From: Plantactinospora mayteni
GTDB lineage: Bacteria; Actinomycetota; Actinomycetes; Mycobacteriales; Micromonosporaceae
Assembly: GCF_016862935.1 (NCBI RefSeq)
Contig: NZ_BONX01000007.1
Location: 186,001 to 250,000, forward strand
Reading direction: 5' to 3'
DNA: 64,000 bases
The first letter of the stretch is position 1. The number at the start of each line of letters is the position of its first letter. This document shows positions 1-8,626 of the stretch, piece after piece. The position numbers and the translations under genes are program-made. The notes beneath the pieces were generated by a model. That model was not told the origin of the DNA and did no database searches. It saw only the letters and a program-made list of their open reading frames with translations.

Positions 1-115
1 CGTGCCCGCCTCGTCTGTCGAGCCCGCCTCGTCTGTCGTGCCCGCCTCGTCCCTCGCGGTCGCCTTGTCGGTCGTGGCCACCTCGTCCGTCGCGGTCGCC
101 TCGTCCGTCGTGGTC
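1..115. repeat. 18-bp in-frame tandem repeat
   Basis: About six imperfect copies of an 18-base unit of the type TCGTCTGTCGTGCCCGCC run to the left edge. On the minus strand they encode six-residue units such as TDEAGT and TDEVAT in the Mce-associated protein. The copies nearest the edge are almost identical, which suggests recent expansion. Confidence 0.8.
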
Positions 116-420
116 GGGTTCGGGTCGTCCGTCGGGGTCGGCTCCCCGGTGTTCGGCGGCTTGTCGACCGGTTCCTGGTCGAGCCGCTCCAGGATCTCCT
201 CCACCGGGTGCTTGACGGCCGGGAGCCGGCGGGTCACCGTACGCCGGGTCGCCGCTCGCCCACCCCGGCCCGGCTGCCGCGTCCCGTCGGCCGACCGGCG
301 TGCCCCGCCGGCCAGGCCCCGTCCCTCGGCGGGTGCCTGCCGGGGGACGGCCGGAGTGCTCGGCTCGGCCGGTGCCGTGCCCTTTACCAGTTTCAACCTG
401 CGTTCCTCACCGCTCGGCAT
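1..420 (-). CDS. Mce-associated protein, N-terminal part (cut by window edge)
   Basis: The frame opens at ATG 420 and reads without a stop to base 1, giving 140 residues of an unfinished protein. It starts 20 bases after the mceF stop and has a GAGGAG ribosome site about 8 bases upstream, so it is the next gene of the mce operon. The visible part is cytoplasmic-looking: a basic start (MPSGEERRLKLVKG), a proline/arginine-rich stretch, and then an acidic run of TDEAT/TDEAG repeats. No membrane segment is reached. Mce-associated (Mas) proteins usually follow the mceF gene and have a disordered, charged N-terminus before one transmembrane helix, and this fits. The identification rests on position and composition, since the conserved C-terminal domain lies outside the window. 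Confidence 0.7.
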   Translation of the reverse strand, partial: MPSGEERRLKLVKGTAPAEPSTPAVPRQAPAEGRGLAGGARRSADGTRQPGRGGRAATRRTVTRRLPAVKHPVEEILERLDQEPVDKPPNTGEPTPTDDPNPTTTDEATATDEVATTDKATARDEAGTTDEAGSTDEAGT

Positions 421-440
421 CGGTCGGCTCCTCGGATCGG

Positions 441-1727
441 TCACGGCGCGAGGCCGGCGAGTAGGAGTTGCTTCCAGGACTGGTCACCGGCTAGCTGGTA
501 TTGCCCACCGGTCGAGCCGAACGAGAGCGGGCCGCCGGCCGGACCCAGCGCGACCCCGGTCGCGGGGTCGTAGCCGGCGACCGTGGCGGGGGAGACCGGC
601 GGGGCGTCCTCGGCCGGCTCGTCCGACTCCGGCAGCGGCGACCCGTCGGGGCGCGGCGGCGCCGGGTCCGCGCCGCCGGGGCGGGGCGCCGCCGCGCTGC
701 CCCGGACGCTGGAACCGCGGGCCGCCTCCGCCGACGTGCAGCGGGTGGAGCCGTCGTAGACGCAGGCAGGCGGGTCGGAGACGTTCACCACGAGTCCGAA
801 GTGCACGGTACCGTCGCCGGGGGTGACGGTGAACGCGCCGTCCACCACCAGCGGATAGACCACCAGGAGTTGCTCGATGCCGGGCAGCCGCCGGGCGGCC
901 ACCCCGTTCACCGCGACCAGGTTGCCCAGCAGGGTACCGATCGACGGGTCCAGGTCGCGCAGCAGACCGACGAGTTCGGTGGCGGCTGCCGGCCCGTCGG
1001 CGAGGATCCGTCGCAGGTCCGGATCGGCGGCCCGTACCGTCTCGGCGAGCCGGGCCAGCCCGTCCGCCCAGCGGCGCAGCGCGGCGGCGGACTCCTGCTG
1101 GGTACGCAGCACCGTGCGCGCGTCCCGGATCAGCGTCACCGTCTCCGGCAGTCGTACGGTCGCCTCGGCCAGCAGTGCGCCGCTCGCGTCGAGGATCCGG
1201 CGCAGCGCCGCCTCGTTGCCCTCGAAGGCGACCCCCAGCTCGTCGATCACCACCGCCAGGTCGTCCGGGTCGATGGAGCGGACCAGCGCGTCCAGGTTGG
1301 CCAGCAGGGTCTCCGGGGCCAGCGGGGTGCCGGTGCGGTCCTGCGGGATCACCGAGCCGTCCCGCAGCCAGGGGCCGGAGTCGCGCTCGGGGCGCAGGTC
1401 GACGTACTGCTCACCGACGGCGGACCGTTGCGAGACCACCGCGCGCAGCGCGTCGGGGACTCGTACCCCCTGGTCCAGCCGGAGGGTGACCCGGACCGCC
1501 CCGTCGTGCAGGTCGACCGCATCGACCCGGCCGACCGGAAATCCCCGGTAGCTGACCGACGCGTTCGGGAAGATGCCCCCGGCGTCGGCGAAGTCGGCGT
1601 GCACCAGATAGCCGCGTCCGAGCAGCCGGTCGCCGAGCCCGACGTAGCGGACCGCGACGTAGCTGATCCCGAGCAGGCTGACCACCAGGAACGCGAGCAC
1701 CTGGAGCCGGGCGGTACGTCCGATCAC
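441..1727 (-). CDS. mceF: MCE family protein, MceF position
   Basis: This is the sixth and last MCE substrate-binding subunit of the lipid importer. The 428-residue protein has one N-terminal membrane anchor (LQVLAFLVVSLLGISYVAV), an MCE/MlaD domain at about residues 38-115 (YLVHADFADAGGIFPNASVSYRG and ...VSQRSAVGEQYVDL), a long helical region to about 290, and a disordered Pro/Ala-rich tail. In the family, the MCE domain and helical segments build a hexameric tunnel that carries lipid across the envelope. The start is GTG at 1727, which shares one base with the TAG stop of mceE, so translation is probably coupled. The substrate cannot be read from the sequence. Confidence 0.9.
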   Translation of the reverse strand: MIGRTARLQVLAFLVVSLLGISYVAVRYVGLGDRLLGRGYLVHADFADAGGIFPNASVSYRGFPVGRVDAVDLHDGAVRVTLRLDQGVRVPDALRAVVSQRSAVGEQYVDLRPERDSGPWLRDGSVIPQDRTGTPLAPETLLANLDALVRSIDPDDLAVVIDELGVAFEGNEAALRRILDASGALLAEATVRLPETVTLIRDARTVLRTQQESAAALRRWADGLARLAETVRAADPDLRRILADGPAAATELVGLLRDLDPSIGTLLGNLVAVNGVAARRLPGIEQLLVVYPLVVDGAFTVTPGDGTVHFGLVVNVSDPPACVYDGSTRCTSAEAARGSSVRGSAAAPRPGGADPAPPRPDGSPLPESDEPAEDAPPVSPATVAGYDPATGVALGPAGGPLSFGSTGGQYQLAGDQSWKQLLLAGLAP

Positions 1728-3217
1728 TACAGCAACCCCCCGCCGAGTATGTCGAGCAGCCCGCCGGTCCGCCCGTTCGTCGCCCCGTCCGGCGGCGGCA
1801 GCAGGCAGCCGGGGGAGAGGATGGTGCCCAGCGGCAGTTTGGTGCCGGGCGGGAAGATGGTGCCCGGCGGCACCACCCCACCGGGTGGCAACAGCCCGCC
1901 CGGCGGCAGCAGTGATCCGGGGCGGAGCAGTTCACAGTCCGGTGGCAGTTCGCACTCGGGCAGCAGTGGGGGCAGCCAGTCGATCGGCAGCAGCCCGCCG
2001 ATCGGCAGACAGACCGGCGGCAGTACGCCGGGTAGTAGCGGACCGACCCCGCCCGGCCGCCCGTCGTCGCCGCCGGGGCGCTGCCCGCCGCCGGTCGCAC
2101 CGGGGCGGTTGCCGCTGGCGCTGCCACCCGGCCGGGTCCCGCTCTTCGACGGCGGTGTGGCCACCGGCTTGGCCGAGAAGAGGTTCGACAGGATGGCGGC
2201 GGCGTCCAGGTCGGCGGTGACCGACAGGTTGATGTAGTCGCCGACGATCGCCCCGGTGACGTTCGGCGGGAACGGGTACGACAGCATGAAGTCGAGCGAC
2301 TTCGGCAGCGCGTCGCCGGCCCGGACGAGCTGTTCGAGCGTCGGTTGCAGTGCCTTCACGCTCGCCACCAGGTCGGCCCGGCTCTCGGTGACCACCCGGG
2401 CGCCCACCCGACCCAGCTCGCCGAGCGCGGTCACCGCCTCGCTGAGCTGCTCCCGCTGCTCGGCCAGTACGGTCAGGCCGGGGTCGAGCGCGGCGAGCGC
2501 GTCCCCGATCACGGCGCGCTGCCGGGCCAGCCGATCCGTCAGCCGGTCCAACGCGTCCACCGCGCGGACCAGGTCCGCCTTCTGCCGGTCGAGCCCGGTC
2601 ACGAAGGTGTCGAGTTGGCGCAGCGCGTCCCGGGCGGCCGGCTCCCGACCCTCCAGCGCGGCGGCGAGTTCCTGGTTGATCGTCTTGAGCTGGGCCAGCC
2701 CGCCGCCGTTGAGCAGCAGCCCGAGCGCGGCGAGTACCTCCTCGACCTCGGCCGACCGCTTCGTCCGGGCCAGCGGGATCACGGCGTCGTCGCCGAGTTG
2801 CCCGGCGGGCGGCTCGGTGACCGGGGCGGCCAGCGCGACGTACTTCTCGCCGAGCAGGCTGGTCTGCCGGACCGCGGCGGTGGCGTTGCCGGGCAGCGTC
2901 ACGGTGCGGTCGATCCGGAGCCGGACCAGGGCGGTCCAGCCGCGCAGCGAGATCTCCCGCACGCTGCCCACGGTGACGTCGTTGACCTTGACGGCCGCCT
3001 GCGGCACCAGGTCGAGTACGTCGGTGAACTCGGCCGTGACCTGGTACGCCGGCCCGTCCGGCGCGCCGCCGGGCAACGGCAGGTCGGCCAGGTCCGGTAC
3101 GCCGCAGCCGCTCACCCCGACCGTCACGACCACCAGCGCCGCGACCGCCCGGGTCAGCGCCCGCCAGCCCCGGAACCCGGCCTGCGGACGGGTCGGTGAA
3201 GACCTCGGCCGGTTCAA
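1727..3217 (-). CDS. mceE: MCE family lipoprotein, MceE position
   Basis: This is the lipid-anchored MCE subunit. The 496-residue precursor has a signal peptide ending in a lipobox (VSGC, cysteine near residue 38), the standard mark of MceE/LprK. The MCE domain lies at about residues 59-140 and is followed by a coiled helical region (VTGLDRQKADLVRAVDALDR...). After about residue 330 comes a long low-complexity tail rich in Gly, Pro, Leu and Cys, with repeats such as LLPPGGLLPPGG. The start is TTG at 3217, overlapping the mceD TGA in a TTGA junction. The tail is longer than in typical MceE proteins and carries several cysteines (PVCLPIGG, LLPECELPPDCELL), which could form disulphides outside the membrane. 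Confidence 0.9.
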   Translation of the reverse strand: MNRPRSSPTRPQAGFRGWRALTRAVAALVVVTVGVSGCGVPDLADLPLPGGAPDGPAYQVTAEFTDVLDLVPQAAVKVNDVTVGSVREISLRGWTALVRLRIDRTVTLPGNATAAVRQTSLLGEKYVALAAPVTEPPAGQLGDDAVIPLARTKRSAEVEEVLAALGLLLNGGGLAQLKTINQELAAALEGREPAARDALRQLDTFVTGLDRQKADLVRAVDALDRLTDRLARQRAVIGDALAALDPGLTVLAEQREQLSEAVTALGELGRVGARVVTESRADLVASVKALQPTLEQLVRAGDALPKSLDFMLSYPFPPNVTGAIVGDYINLSVTADLDAAAILSNLFSAKPVATPPSKSGTRPGGSASGNRPGATGGGQRPGGDDGRPGGVGPLLPGVLPPVCLPIGGLLPIDWLPPLLPECELPPDCELLRPGSLLPPGGLLPPGGVVPPGTIFPPGTKLPLGTILSPGCLLPPPDGATNGRTGGLLDILGGGLL

Positions 3218-4467
3218 CGGAGACCTCGCAGGATGCCGCCGAGCGTGCGGTCGAGCGACACCTCCGGCCCGGGTGCTCCCGGTTCGGCGCCTCCGTCGTC
3301 GGTGGCCGGCGGCTCCGGCGTCGCCGGTGCGGGCTTGCCGGACGGCGGCAGGTTGAGCAGCTTGCGCAGTTCCTCCGGGAGCGGGAGCCGCTTCAGGTCG
3401 AGGGTCTCGGCCAGCTCGAAGCAGCGCTTGGGCACGTTCGCCACCGGCAGCGCGTCGGCCAGGGTCGCGCAGACGTACGCGGCCGGGTCGTACGGGCCGA
3501 GCAGGTTGTCCCGGGTGTCCAGGGTGCCGGACCGGGCGTTGTAGGTCAGGTTCAGGTTGGAGAGCGTCAGCGGTGCCACGTCCAGGATCTTGATCAGCGC
3601 CTTCTGCTGCCGGACCAGCACGTTCGTCACGTTCGCCAGCCCGTCCACGTTGGACTTCAGGATCGCCCGGTTGTCCCGGACGAACCGGGTGACCTCGCCG
3701 AGCGCGGTCGCCAGGTTGCGCAGCGCGGCGGCCAGGTCGTCCCGTTCGGCGGCGAGCTGGGTGGCCACGTCGGCGAGCCGGGAGTTGAACGCCCGCACCT
3801 GCTGGTCGCTGCGGGCCAGCGCGGTGGTGAACCGTTGCAGGTTCGCCACCGTGCCGAAGAGGTCCTGCCGCCCCTCGGCGAGGGTGTCCAGCGCCTGGGA
3901 GAGCCCGTCCAGGGTGTCGTGCAGGTTGTCGCCGTTGCCGGCCAGGTTGGCCCGGGCGGTGCCGAGCAGGTTGTCCAGCGCGCCGTCGGCGTTGGCGCCG
4001 TCCGGCCCGAGCGCCCGGTTGAAGTCGTCGAGCGCCCGGTAGATGTCGTCGATCTCCATCGGCGCCATCGTCCGGTCCACCGCCAGTTCGGCGCCGTCGG
4101 GCAGCCGGGCACCGCCGGAGTAGGCCGGGGTGAGCTGGACGTACCTGTCGCTGACCAGGCTCGGCGGCACGATCACCGCCGACGCGTCGGCCGGTACGTC
4201 GTGCCGGGCGTCGTAGCGCAGCTCCAGCCGGACGGTACGCCCGGCCGGCGCGATCGAGACGACCTCACCGATCCGCACCCCGAGCACCCGTACGTCGGAG
4301 CCGGGGTGGATGCCGACCGCCCGGGTGAAGTGCGCGACGAGGCGCCGCTGTGGGGTGCCCGGATGCAGCACCACGAACGCGGCAGCGGCGGCCACCACCA
4401 CGGTCACCCCGGCGGCGAGTAGTGCCCGCCGACGGTTCGGCGGAGCGAGGAATCCCGGCCGGCGCAT
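3214..4467 (-). CDS. mceD: MCE family protein, MceD position
   Basis: This is the fourth MCE subunit. I chose ATG 4467 (MRRPGFLAPPNRRR) because it shares one base with the mceC TGA stop. A longer frame reaches 4527 but would run deep into mceC. From 4467 the protein has 417 residues: a basic start, a membrane helix (ALLAAGVTVVVAAAAAFVVL), an MCE domain (LVAHFTRAVGIHPGSDVRVLG ... VSDRYVQLTP), a helical tunnel region, and an acidic Pro-rich tail (PATPEPPATDDGGAEPG). It is translationally coupled to both neighbours and acts with them as one transporter. Confidence 0.9.
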   Translation of the reverse strand: MRRPGFLAPPNRRRALLAAGVTVVVAAAAAFVVLHPGTPQRRLVAHFTRAVGIHPGSDVRVLGVRIGEVVSIAPAGRTVRLELRYDARHDVPADASAVIVPPSLVSDRYVQLTPAYSGGARLPDGAELAVDRTMAPMEIDDIYRALDDFNRALGPDGANADGALDNLLGTARANLAGNGDNLHDTLDGLSQALDTLAEGRQDLFGTVANLQRFTTALARSDQQVRAFNSRLADVATQLAAERDDLAAALRNLATALGEVTRFVRDNRAILKSNVDGLANVTNVLVRQQKALIKILDVAPLTLSNLNLTYNARSGTLDTRDNLLGPYDPAAYVCATLADALPVANVPKRCFELAETLDLKRLPLPEELRKLLNLPPSGKPAPATPEPPATDDGGAEPGAPGPEVSLDRTLGGILRGLR

Positions 4468-5450
4468 CAGCGACCTCCCGTCGGCACGTACGGCTGGAGC
4501 AGCCCGCGAAGATAGGAGTCGAACCACCGGCCGTTGCCGAGCACGTTGGTGAACGCGTCCAGGAACGGCCCCATCGTCTGCAACGTCCGCTCCAGGTCGT
4601 CGCGGTTGCGTTGCAGGGTGGCCACCACCCCGCGCAACTGGCGCAGCGTCGGCTCCAGCGTGGCGCGGTTGTCGGCGACCAGTCCGGAGAGCTGGCTCGA
4701 CAGGTCCCGGGTGCCGACCAGCAACTCGTGGATCGCGTCCCGCCGCCGGTGCACCTCGTCGAGCAGCAGGGTCCCGTCCGCGACCAGCCGGCGGAACTCC
4801 TCGTCCCGGTTCGCGAGTACGTCGGTGACGCTCCGGGCCCGCTCCAGCAGCTCGCGCAGCTCGGCGTCCCGGCTGGCGACCGTACGGGAGAGCCGGGAGA
4901 GCCCGTCCAGCGACGAGCGCACGCTGCCCGGTGTGTCGGCGAAGGTCTCCGCGAGGGTGGTGAACGCGGTCGCCAACTGCGCGGTGTCGATCTCGTCGAG
5001 CGTGCCGGCCAGCCCGGTGACCGCCTGCATCACGTCGAACGGCGACGCGGTGCGGTCCAGCGGGATCTCCGCGTCCTCGGCGAGCCGGCCCGGCCCGGCC
5101 GGGGCCAGCGCCAGGTACTTCTGGCCGAGTACGGTCTTGATCCGGATCGTCGCACCGGTCTCCCGGCCGAGCCGCAGCTCACCGTCGTCGATCCGGAACC
5201 GCACCCGGACGTACGGGCCGGTGCCGTTTCGGGCCAGGTCCACCTCGGTCACCTCGCCGACGCGTACCCCGGCGACCCGGACCTCGTTCCCCTCGGCCAG
5301 CCCGCTGGCGTCCCGGAACGCCGCCGAGTATGCCGGGTCGCGGAACGCGGAGATGTCGTCCAGCCGGAACGCCGTCAGCAGCAGGCCGGTCAGCACCACC
5401 AGCCCGATCGCGCCGACGGCGACGAGATTGCGCTCCCGGAACGGTTTCAC
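4467..5450 (-). CDS. mceC: MCE family protein, MceC position
   Basis: This is the third MCE subunit, 327 residues and the shortest of the set. It has a basic start (MKPFRERN), a single membrane helix (LVAVGAIGLVVLTGLLLTAF), an MCE domain at about residues 38-115 with the family signature GNEVRVAGVRVGEV and VLGQKYLALAP, and a helical region ending in YVPTGGR. Unlike its neighbours it has almost no disordered tail. ATG 5450 overlaps the mceB TGA by four bases (ATGA). Confidence 0.9.
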   Translation of the reverse strand: MKPFRERNLVAVGAIGLVVLTGLLLTAFRLDDISAFRDPAYSAAFRDASGLAEGNEVRVAGVRVGEVTEVDLARNGTGPYVRVRFRIDDGELRLGRETGATIRIKTVLGQKYLALAPAGPGRLAEDAEIPLDRTASPFDVMQAVTGLAGTLDEIDTAQLATAFTTLAETFADTPGSVRSSLDGLSRLSRTVASRDAELRELLERARSVTDVLANRDEEFRRLVADGTLLLDEVHRRRDAIHELLVGTRDLSSQLSGLVADNRATLEPTLRQLRGVVATLQRNRDDLERTLQTMGPFLDAFTNVLGNGRWFDSYLRGLLQPYVPTGGR

Positions 5451-6481
5451 CGGGCACCTCCTGATCCGGCGCAGCGGGCGGCCTGGGAACTGAACGTCGC
5501 CGGGTTGACGCCCTGCCCGCCCAGCGCCAGCCGGCCGTCGAAGTCGCAGACGAAGAGGTTGAGCCAGGAGCCGTGCGAGGCGACCCGGGTCAGCGCCTCG
5601 TAGCGCTCCGGCAGCCGGCCGAGGGTGCCGTCGATCACCGCCGCGTTCCGGTTCAGGGTGCCGGCGAGCTCGCCGAGTTCGGTCACGTCGGCGGCGAGCG
5701 CCGGCCGGGCGTCGGCGAGCAGCGCGGCGGTGCTGCCGGTGAGCTTGCCGAGGTTGACCAGCGCCGCGCCGATCGCCTCCCGGTCGCCGGCCAGCCCGGA
5801 GACGAACTGCTGCAACGACCGGATCGTCTGGTCGAGTTCGGCGTCCCGGGAGTCCAGCGTGGCCAGCACCGAGTTGAGGTTGGTCACCACCCGGCCGATC
5901 ACCGCGTCCCGGTCGGCCAGGGTGTTGGTCAGCGAGGCGGTGTGCGCCAGCAGGCTGGAGACGGTGCCGCCCTCGCCCTGGAGTACCTGGATGATCTCGT
6001 ACGCCAGCTTGTTGACGTCCTCCGGGGTCAGCGCGGTGAAGAGCGGCCGGAACCCGTTGAAGAGTGTGGTCAGGTCGAGGGCCGGGGTGGTCTGGCCGAT
6101 CGGGATCAGCCCGTCCGGGCGCAGCGGCGGGCCGCCGCCGGGGCCTTCGGCGAGTGCGACGTACCGCTGGCCGATCAGGTTGCGGTAACGGATCTTCGCC
6201 TGCACCGTGCTGCGGAGCGGCACCTCCTCGGTCAGCGTCAGGGTGACCTCGGCGACGGTGTCCTGCACCACCCGGATCCGGTCGACCTGGCCCACCCGGA
6301 CCCCGGCGATCCGGACGTCGTCCCCGGGCAGCAGCCCGGTGACGTCGGTGAACCGGGCCCGATAGCTGGTGCCGCCGAACGAGAACGACCCGAGCGCCTG
6401 ACCGAGCATCCCGGTGAGCAGCAGCGTCACCGCGGCGAACACGACCAGCTTGACCAGCGGCCCGACCGGTACCCGCCTCAT
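5447..6481 (-). CDS. mceB: MCE family protein, MceB position
   Basis: This is the second MCE subunit. The frame is open as far as 6946, but ATG 6481 (MRRVPVGPLVKL) is the likely start: it overlaps the mceA TGA in an ATGA junction and places the membrane helix (LVVFAAVTLLLTGMLGQAL) at the N-terminus, as in its paralogues. The protein has 344 residues, with an MCE domain at about 36-115 (YRARFTDVTGLLPGDDVRIAG ... LIGQRYVALAEG), a helical tunnel segment, and two cysteines near the end (FVCDFDGRL, AARCAGSGG) that could pair. Confidence 0.9.
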   Translation of the reverse strand: MRRVPVGPLVKLVVFAAVTLLLTGMLGQALGSFSFGGTSYRARFTDVTGLLPGDDVRIAGVRVGQVDRIRVVQDTVAEVTLTLTEEVPLRSTVQAKIRYRNLIGQRYVALAEGPGGGPPLRPDGLIPIGQTTPALDLTTLFNGFRPLFTALTPEDVNKLAYEIIQVLQGEGGTVSSLLAHTASLTNTLADRDAVIGRVVTNLNSVLATLDSRDAELDQTIRSLQQFVSGLAGDREAIGAALVNLGKLTGSTAALLADARPALAADVTELGELAGTLNRNAAVIDGTLGRLPERYEALTRVASHGSWLNLFVCDFDGRLALGGQGVNPATFSSQAARCAGSGGAR

Positions 6482-7818
6482 TTGACGTTCACCACCGCTC
6501 CGCGCAGCAGCGGACCCCAGAGCAGTACGGCGATGTCGGGTACCTGCACCGGCAGGGTGTCGGTGGCGGCCCCGATGATCGGCTTGAGCAGGTTCTGCTC
6601 CTCCTCGGTGCCGGCGGAGCCCATCGTCGGCGGGTTGCCGGCGGCCGGTGTTGCACCGGTGGTGGTGGCGGTGCCCGCCGGGGGCTTGCCGACCGGCAGC
6701 TTGACCGGGCCGGGGCGGGAGCCGCCGTGGTCGTAGCCGTCCTCGATCCGCACCTCGGGCGCCGGTGGCGTCGGGTTCGGCAGTTCCCGGCACTGCGGGC
6801 CGGTCGAGGCGCCGTACACCGGGTCGTCCCGGCCGGGCTGGTAGGCGCCGTTGTCCCGGGTGACCTCCAGGGTCACGTGCATCCGGCCGTTCCGGAACAC
6901 CTCCTCGGCCAGCGGCTGCGCCCCGACCAGCCCCTGCATCAGGCACGGATATTCCGGTGCGTACGCGGCCAGCAGCTCCAGCACCGGCCGGCCCAGCTCG
7001 CCGAGCCGGATCACCTGGTCACCGTGCCGGCCCAGGAACAGCCGGCCCACGTCGGCGGCGTCGGTGGCCTCGGCGAGGAAGGCGGCGAGCTGGGTGCGCT
7101 GGTCGGCGACGGTGCGTGCGGTGGGGGTGACGTCCCGGAGGATGGCCAGCAGGTCCGGCAGCGCCGCGTCGTAGGAGTCCAGTACCGCCGCGAGCCGCCG
7201 GACGTCCTCGGTGAGCGTTGGCAACTCCCGGTTGAGTTCGGTGAGATAGCCGTCGAGCGTCTCCAGGGTCTGCCCGAGCTGCTCGCCGCGCCCGTCGAGC
7301 GCGGTGGCCAGCGCCGCCAGCGTACTGGCCAGCTTGTCCGGCTGGATCGACTGGAGCAGCGGGAGCGCCTCGTCGAGTACCCGTTCCAGCTCGACGCCGT
7401 TGCGGCTGCGGTCCTGGTCGATCACCGCGCCCGCCCGCAACGGACCGGCGGTGGAGTCGGCCGGGGCGACCAGTGCCACGTACCGCTCGCCGAAGAGGGT
7501 CTTCGGCAGCAGCCGGGCGGTGACGTCGGCGGGTATCTGCCCGATCCGGTCCGGGTCGAGCGCGAGCCGCAGCCGGGCCCGCGCCCCGTCGCTGCCGATC
7601 TCGCGTACGTCGCCGATCGGCACCCCGCGCAGCTTCACCTCGGCGCCGGGACTGAGCTGCATCCCGGTCTGCGCGGTGTAGAGGGTCACCCAGGAGACCG
7701 GGGTGAAGACCTTGCGGTATTGCAGGACGGCCAGCGACAGCCCCGCGCCGAGCAGCACGACGAAGACGAAACCGAGGACGCGCCGGCCCAGCGGCGACCC
7801 GCGACGCTCCATGCTCAT
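6478..7818 (-). CDS. mceA: MCE family protein, MceA position
   Basis: This is the first MCE subunit, 446 residues. It has a basic start (MSMERRGSPLGRR), a membrane helix (VLGFVFVVLLGAGLSLAVL), an MCE domain at about residues 42-120 (LYTAQTGMQLSPGAEVKLRG ... LFGERYVALV), a helical segment, and a C-terminal domain with conserved cysteines (EYPCLMQGL, GPQCRELP). The final 60 or so residues are low complexity. It starts four bases after the second YrbE stop; a second ATG two codons in is also possible. Its place directly after the permeases matches mceA in mycobacterial and streptomycete operons. Confidence 0.9.
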   Translation of the reverse strand: MSMERRGSPLGRRVLGFVFVVLLGAGLSLAVLQYRKVFTPVSWVTLYTAQTGMQLSPGAEVKLRGVPIGDVREIGSDGARARLRLALDPDRIGQIPADVTARLLPKTLFGERYVALVAPADSTAGPLRAGAVIDQDRSRNGVELERVLDEALPLLQSIQPDKLASTLAALATALDGRGEQLGQTLETLDGYLTELNRELPTLTEDVRRLAAVLDSYDAALPDLLAILRDVTPTARTVADQRTQLAAFLAEATDAADVGRLFLGRHGDQVIRLGELGRPVLELLAAYAPEYPCLMQGLVGAQPLAEEVFRNGRMHVTLEVTRDNGAYQPGRDDPVYGASTGPQCRELPNPTPPAPEVRIEDGYDHGGSRPGPVKLPVGKPPAGTATTTGATPAAGNPPTMGSAGTEEEQNLLKPIIGAATDTLPVQVPDIAVLLWGPLLRGAVVNVK

Positions 7819-7822
7819 CCGT

Positions 7823-8620
7823 TCACCCCGCGATCCGGACGGTCGTGGTCGCGCCCCAGATGGCCAGCGACAGGAAGAAGTCGACGATGTTGATCGCCAC
7901 GATGGCGGTACGCACGGCCCGGCCGACCGCCATCCCGACCCCGGCCGGCCCGCCGCTGGCGTGGTAGCCGTAGTGGCAGTGCACCAGCACCACGATCACG
8001 CTGAACACCAGTACCTTGCCGAACGACCAGAGCACGTCGACCGGGGGCAGGAAGAGGTGGAAGTAGTAGTCGTAGGTGCCCGCCGACTGTCCGAAGTAGA
8101 AGACGGCGATGGCTCTGGTGGCCAGATAGCTCGACAGCAGGCCGATCACGTAGAGCGGGATCACCGCGACGAAACCGGCGATCATCCGGGTGGTGACCAG
8201 GAACGGCAGCGACGGCACACCCATCACCTCCAGGGCGTCGACCTCCTCGGAGATCCGCATCGCGCCGAGCTGGGCGGTGAAGCCGGAGCCGACCGTCGCC
8301 GACAGCGCCAGCCCGGCGACCAGCGGCGCGATCTCCCGGGTGTTGAAGTAGGCCGAGATGAACCCGGTGAACGCGCTGCTGCCGAGCTGGTCGAGCGCCT
8401 GGTAGCCCTGGAGCCCCACCTCGGTGCCGGTGAAGAAGGTCAGGAAGCAGATCACCCCGACCGTGCCGCCGGCGACCGCGAGCGCGCCCCGGCCGAAGCT
8501 GATCTCGGCGAGCAGTCGCACCACCTCGCGGCGGTAGCGGCGCAGCGCCCGTGGCGTCCAGGCGAACGCCCGCAGGTAGAAGGCGAGTTGCCCGCCGAGG
8601 TTGTCCAGGGTACGCAGCAC
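7823..8620 (-). CDS. yrbEB: MlaE/YrbE family permease (YrbEB position)
   Basis: This is the second integral-membrane permease of the mce lipid importer, 265 residues. It has the MlaE/YrbE fold of about five membrane helices and the conserved loop AQLGAMRISEEVDALEVMGV, the coupling motif that contacts the ATPase. The other conserved segment, YHASGGPAGVGMAVGRAVR, is near the C-terminus. The start is GTG 8620 (VLRTLDNLGG), seven bases after the stop of the first YrbE gene. An overlapping GTG at 8630 opens a different, non-coding frame. It pairs with the upstream YrbE to form the transmembrane core. Confidence 0.93.
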   Translation of the reverse strand: MLRTLDNLGGQLAFYLRAFAWTPRALRRYRREVVRLLAEISFGRGALAVAGGTVGVICFLTFFTGTEVGLQGYQALDQLGSSAFTGFISAYFNTREIAPLVAGLALSATVGSGFTAQLGAMRISEEVDALEVMGVPSLPFLVTTRMIAGFVAVIPLYVIGLLSSYLATRAIAVFYFGQSAGTYDYYFHLFLPPVDVLWSFGKVLVFSVIVVLVHCHYGYHASGGPAGVGMAVGRAVRTAIVAINIVDFFLSLAIWGATTTVRIAG

Positions 8621-8626
8621 CGGCCC

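Noticed and set aside
1-115. CRISPR or regulatory repeat
   Set aside because: The 18-bp period is in frame with a minus-strand gene and simply encodes a six-residue repeat.
381-400. Another arm of the palindromic element (CTTTACCAGTTTCAACCTGC)
   Set aside because: Only a partial match, inside a coding sequence and without the paired arm.
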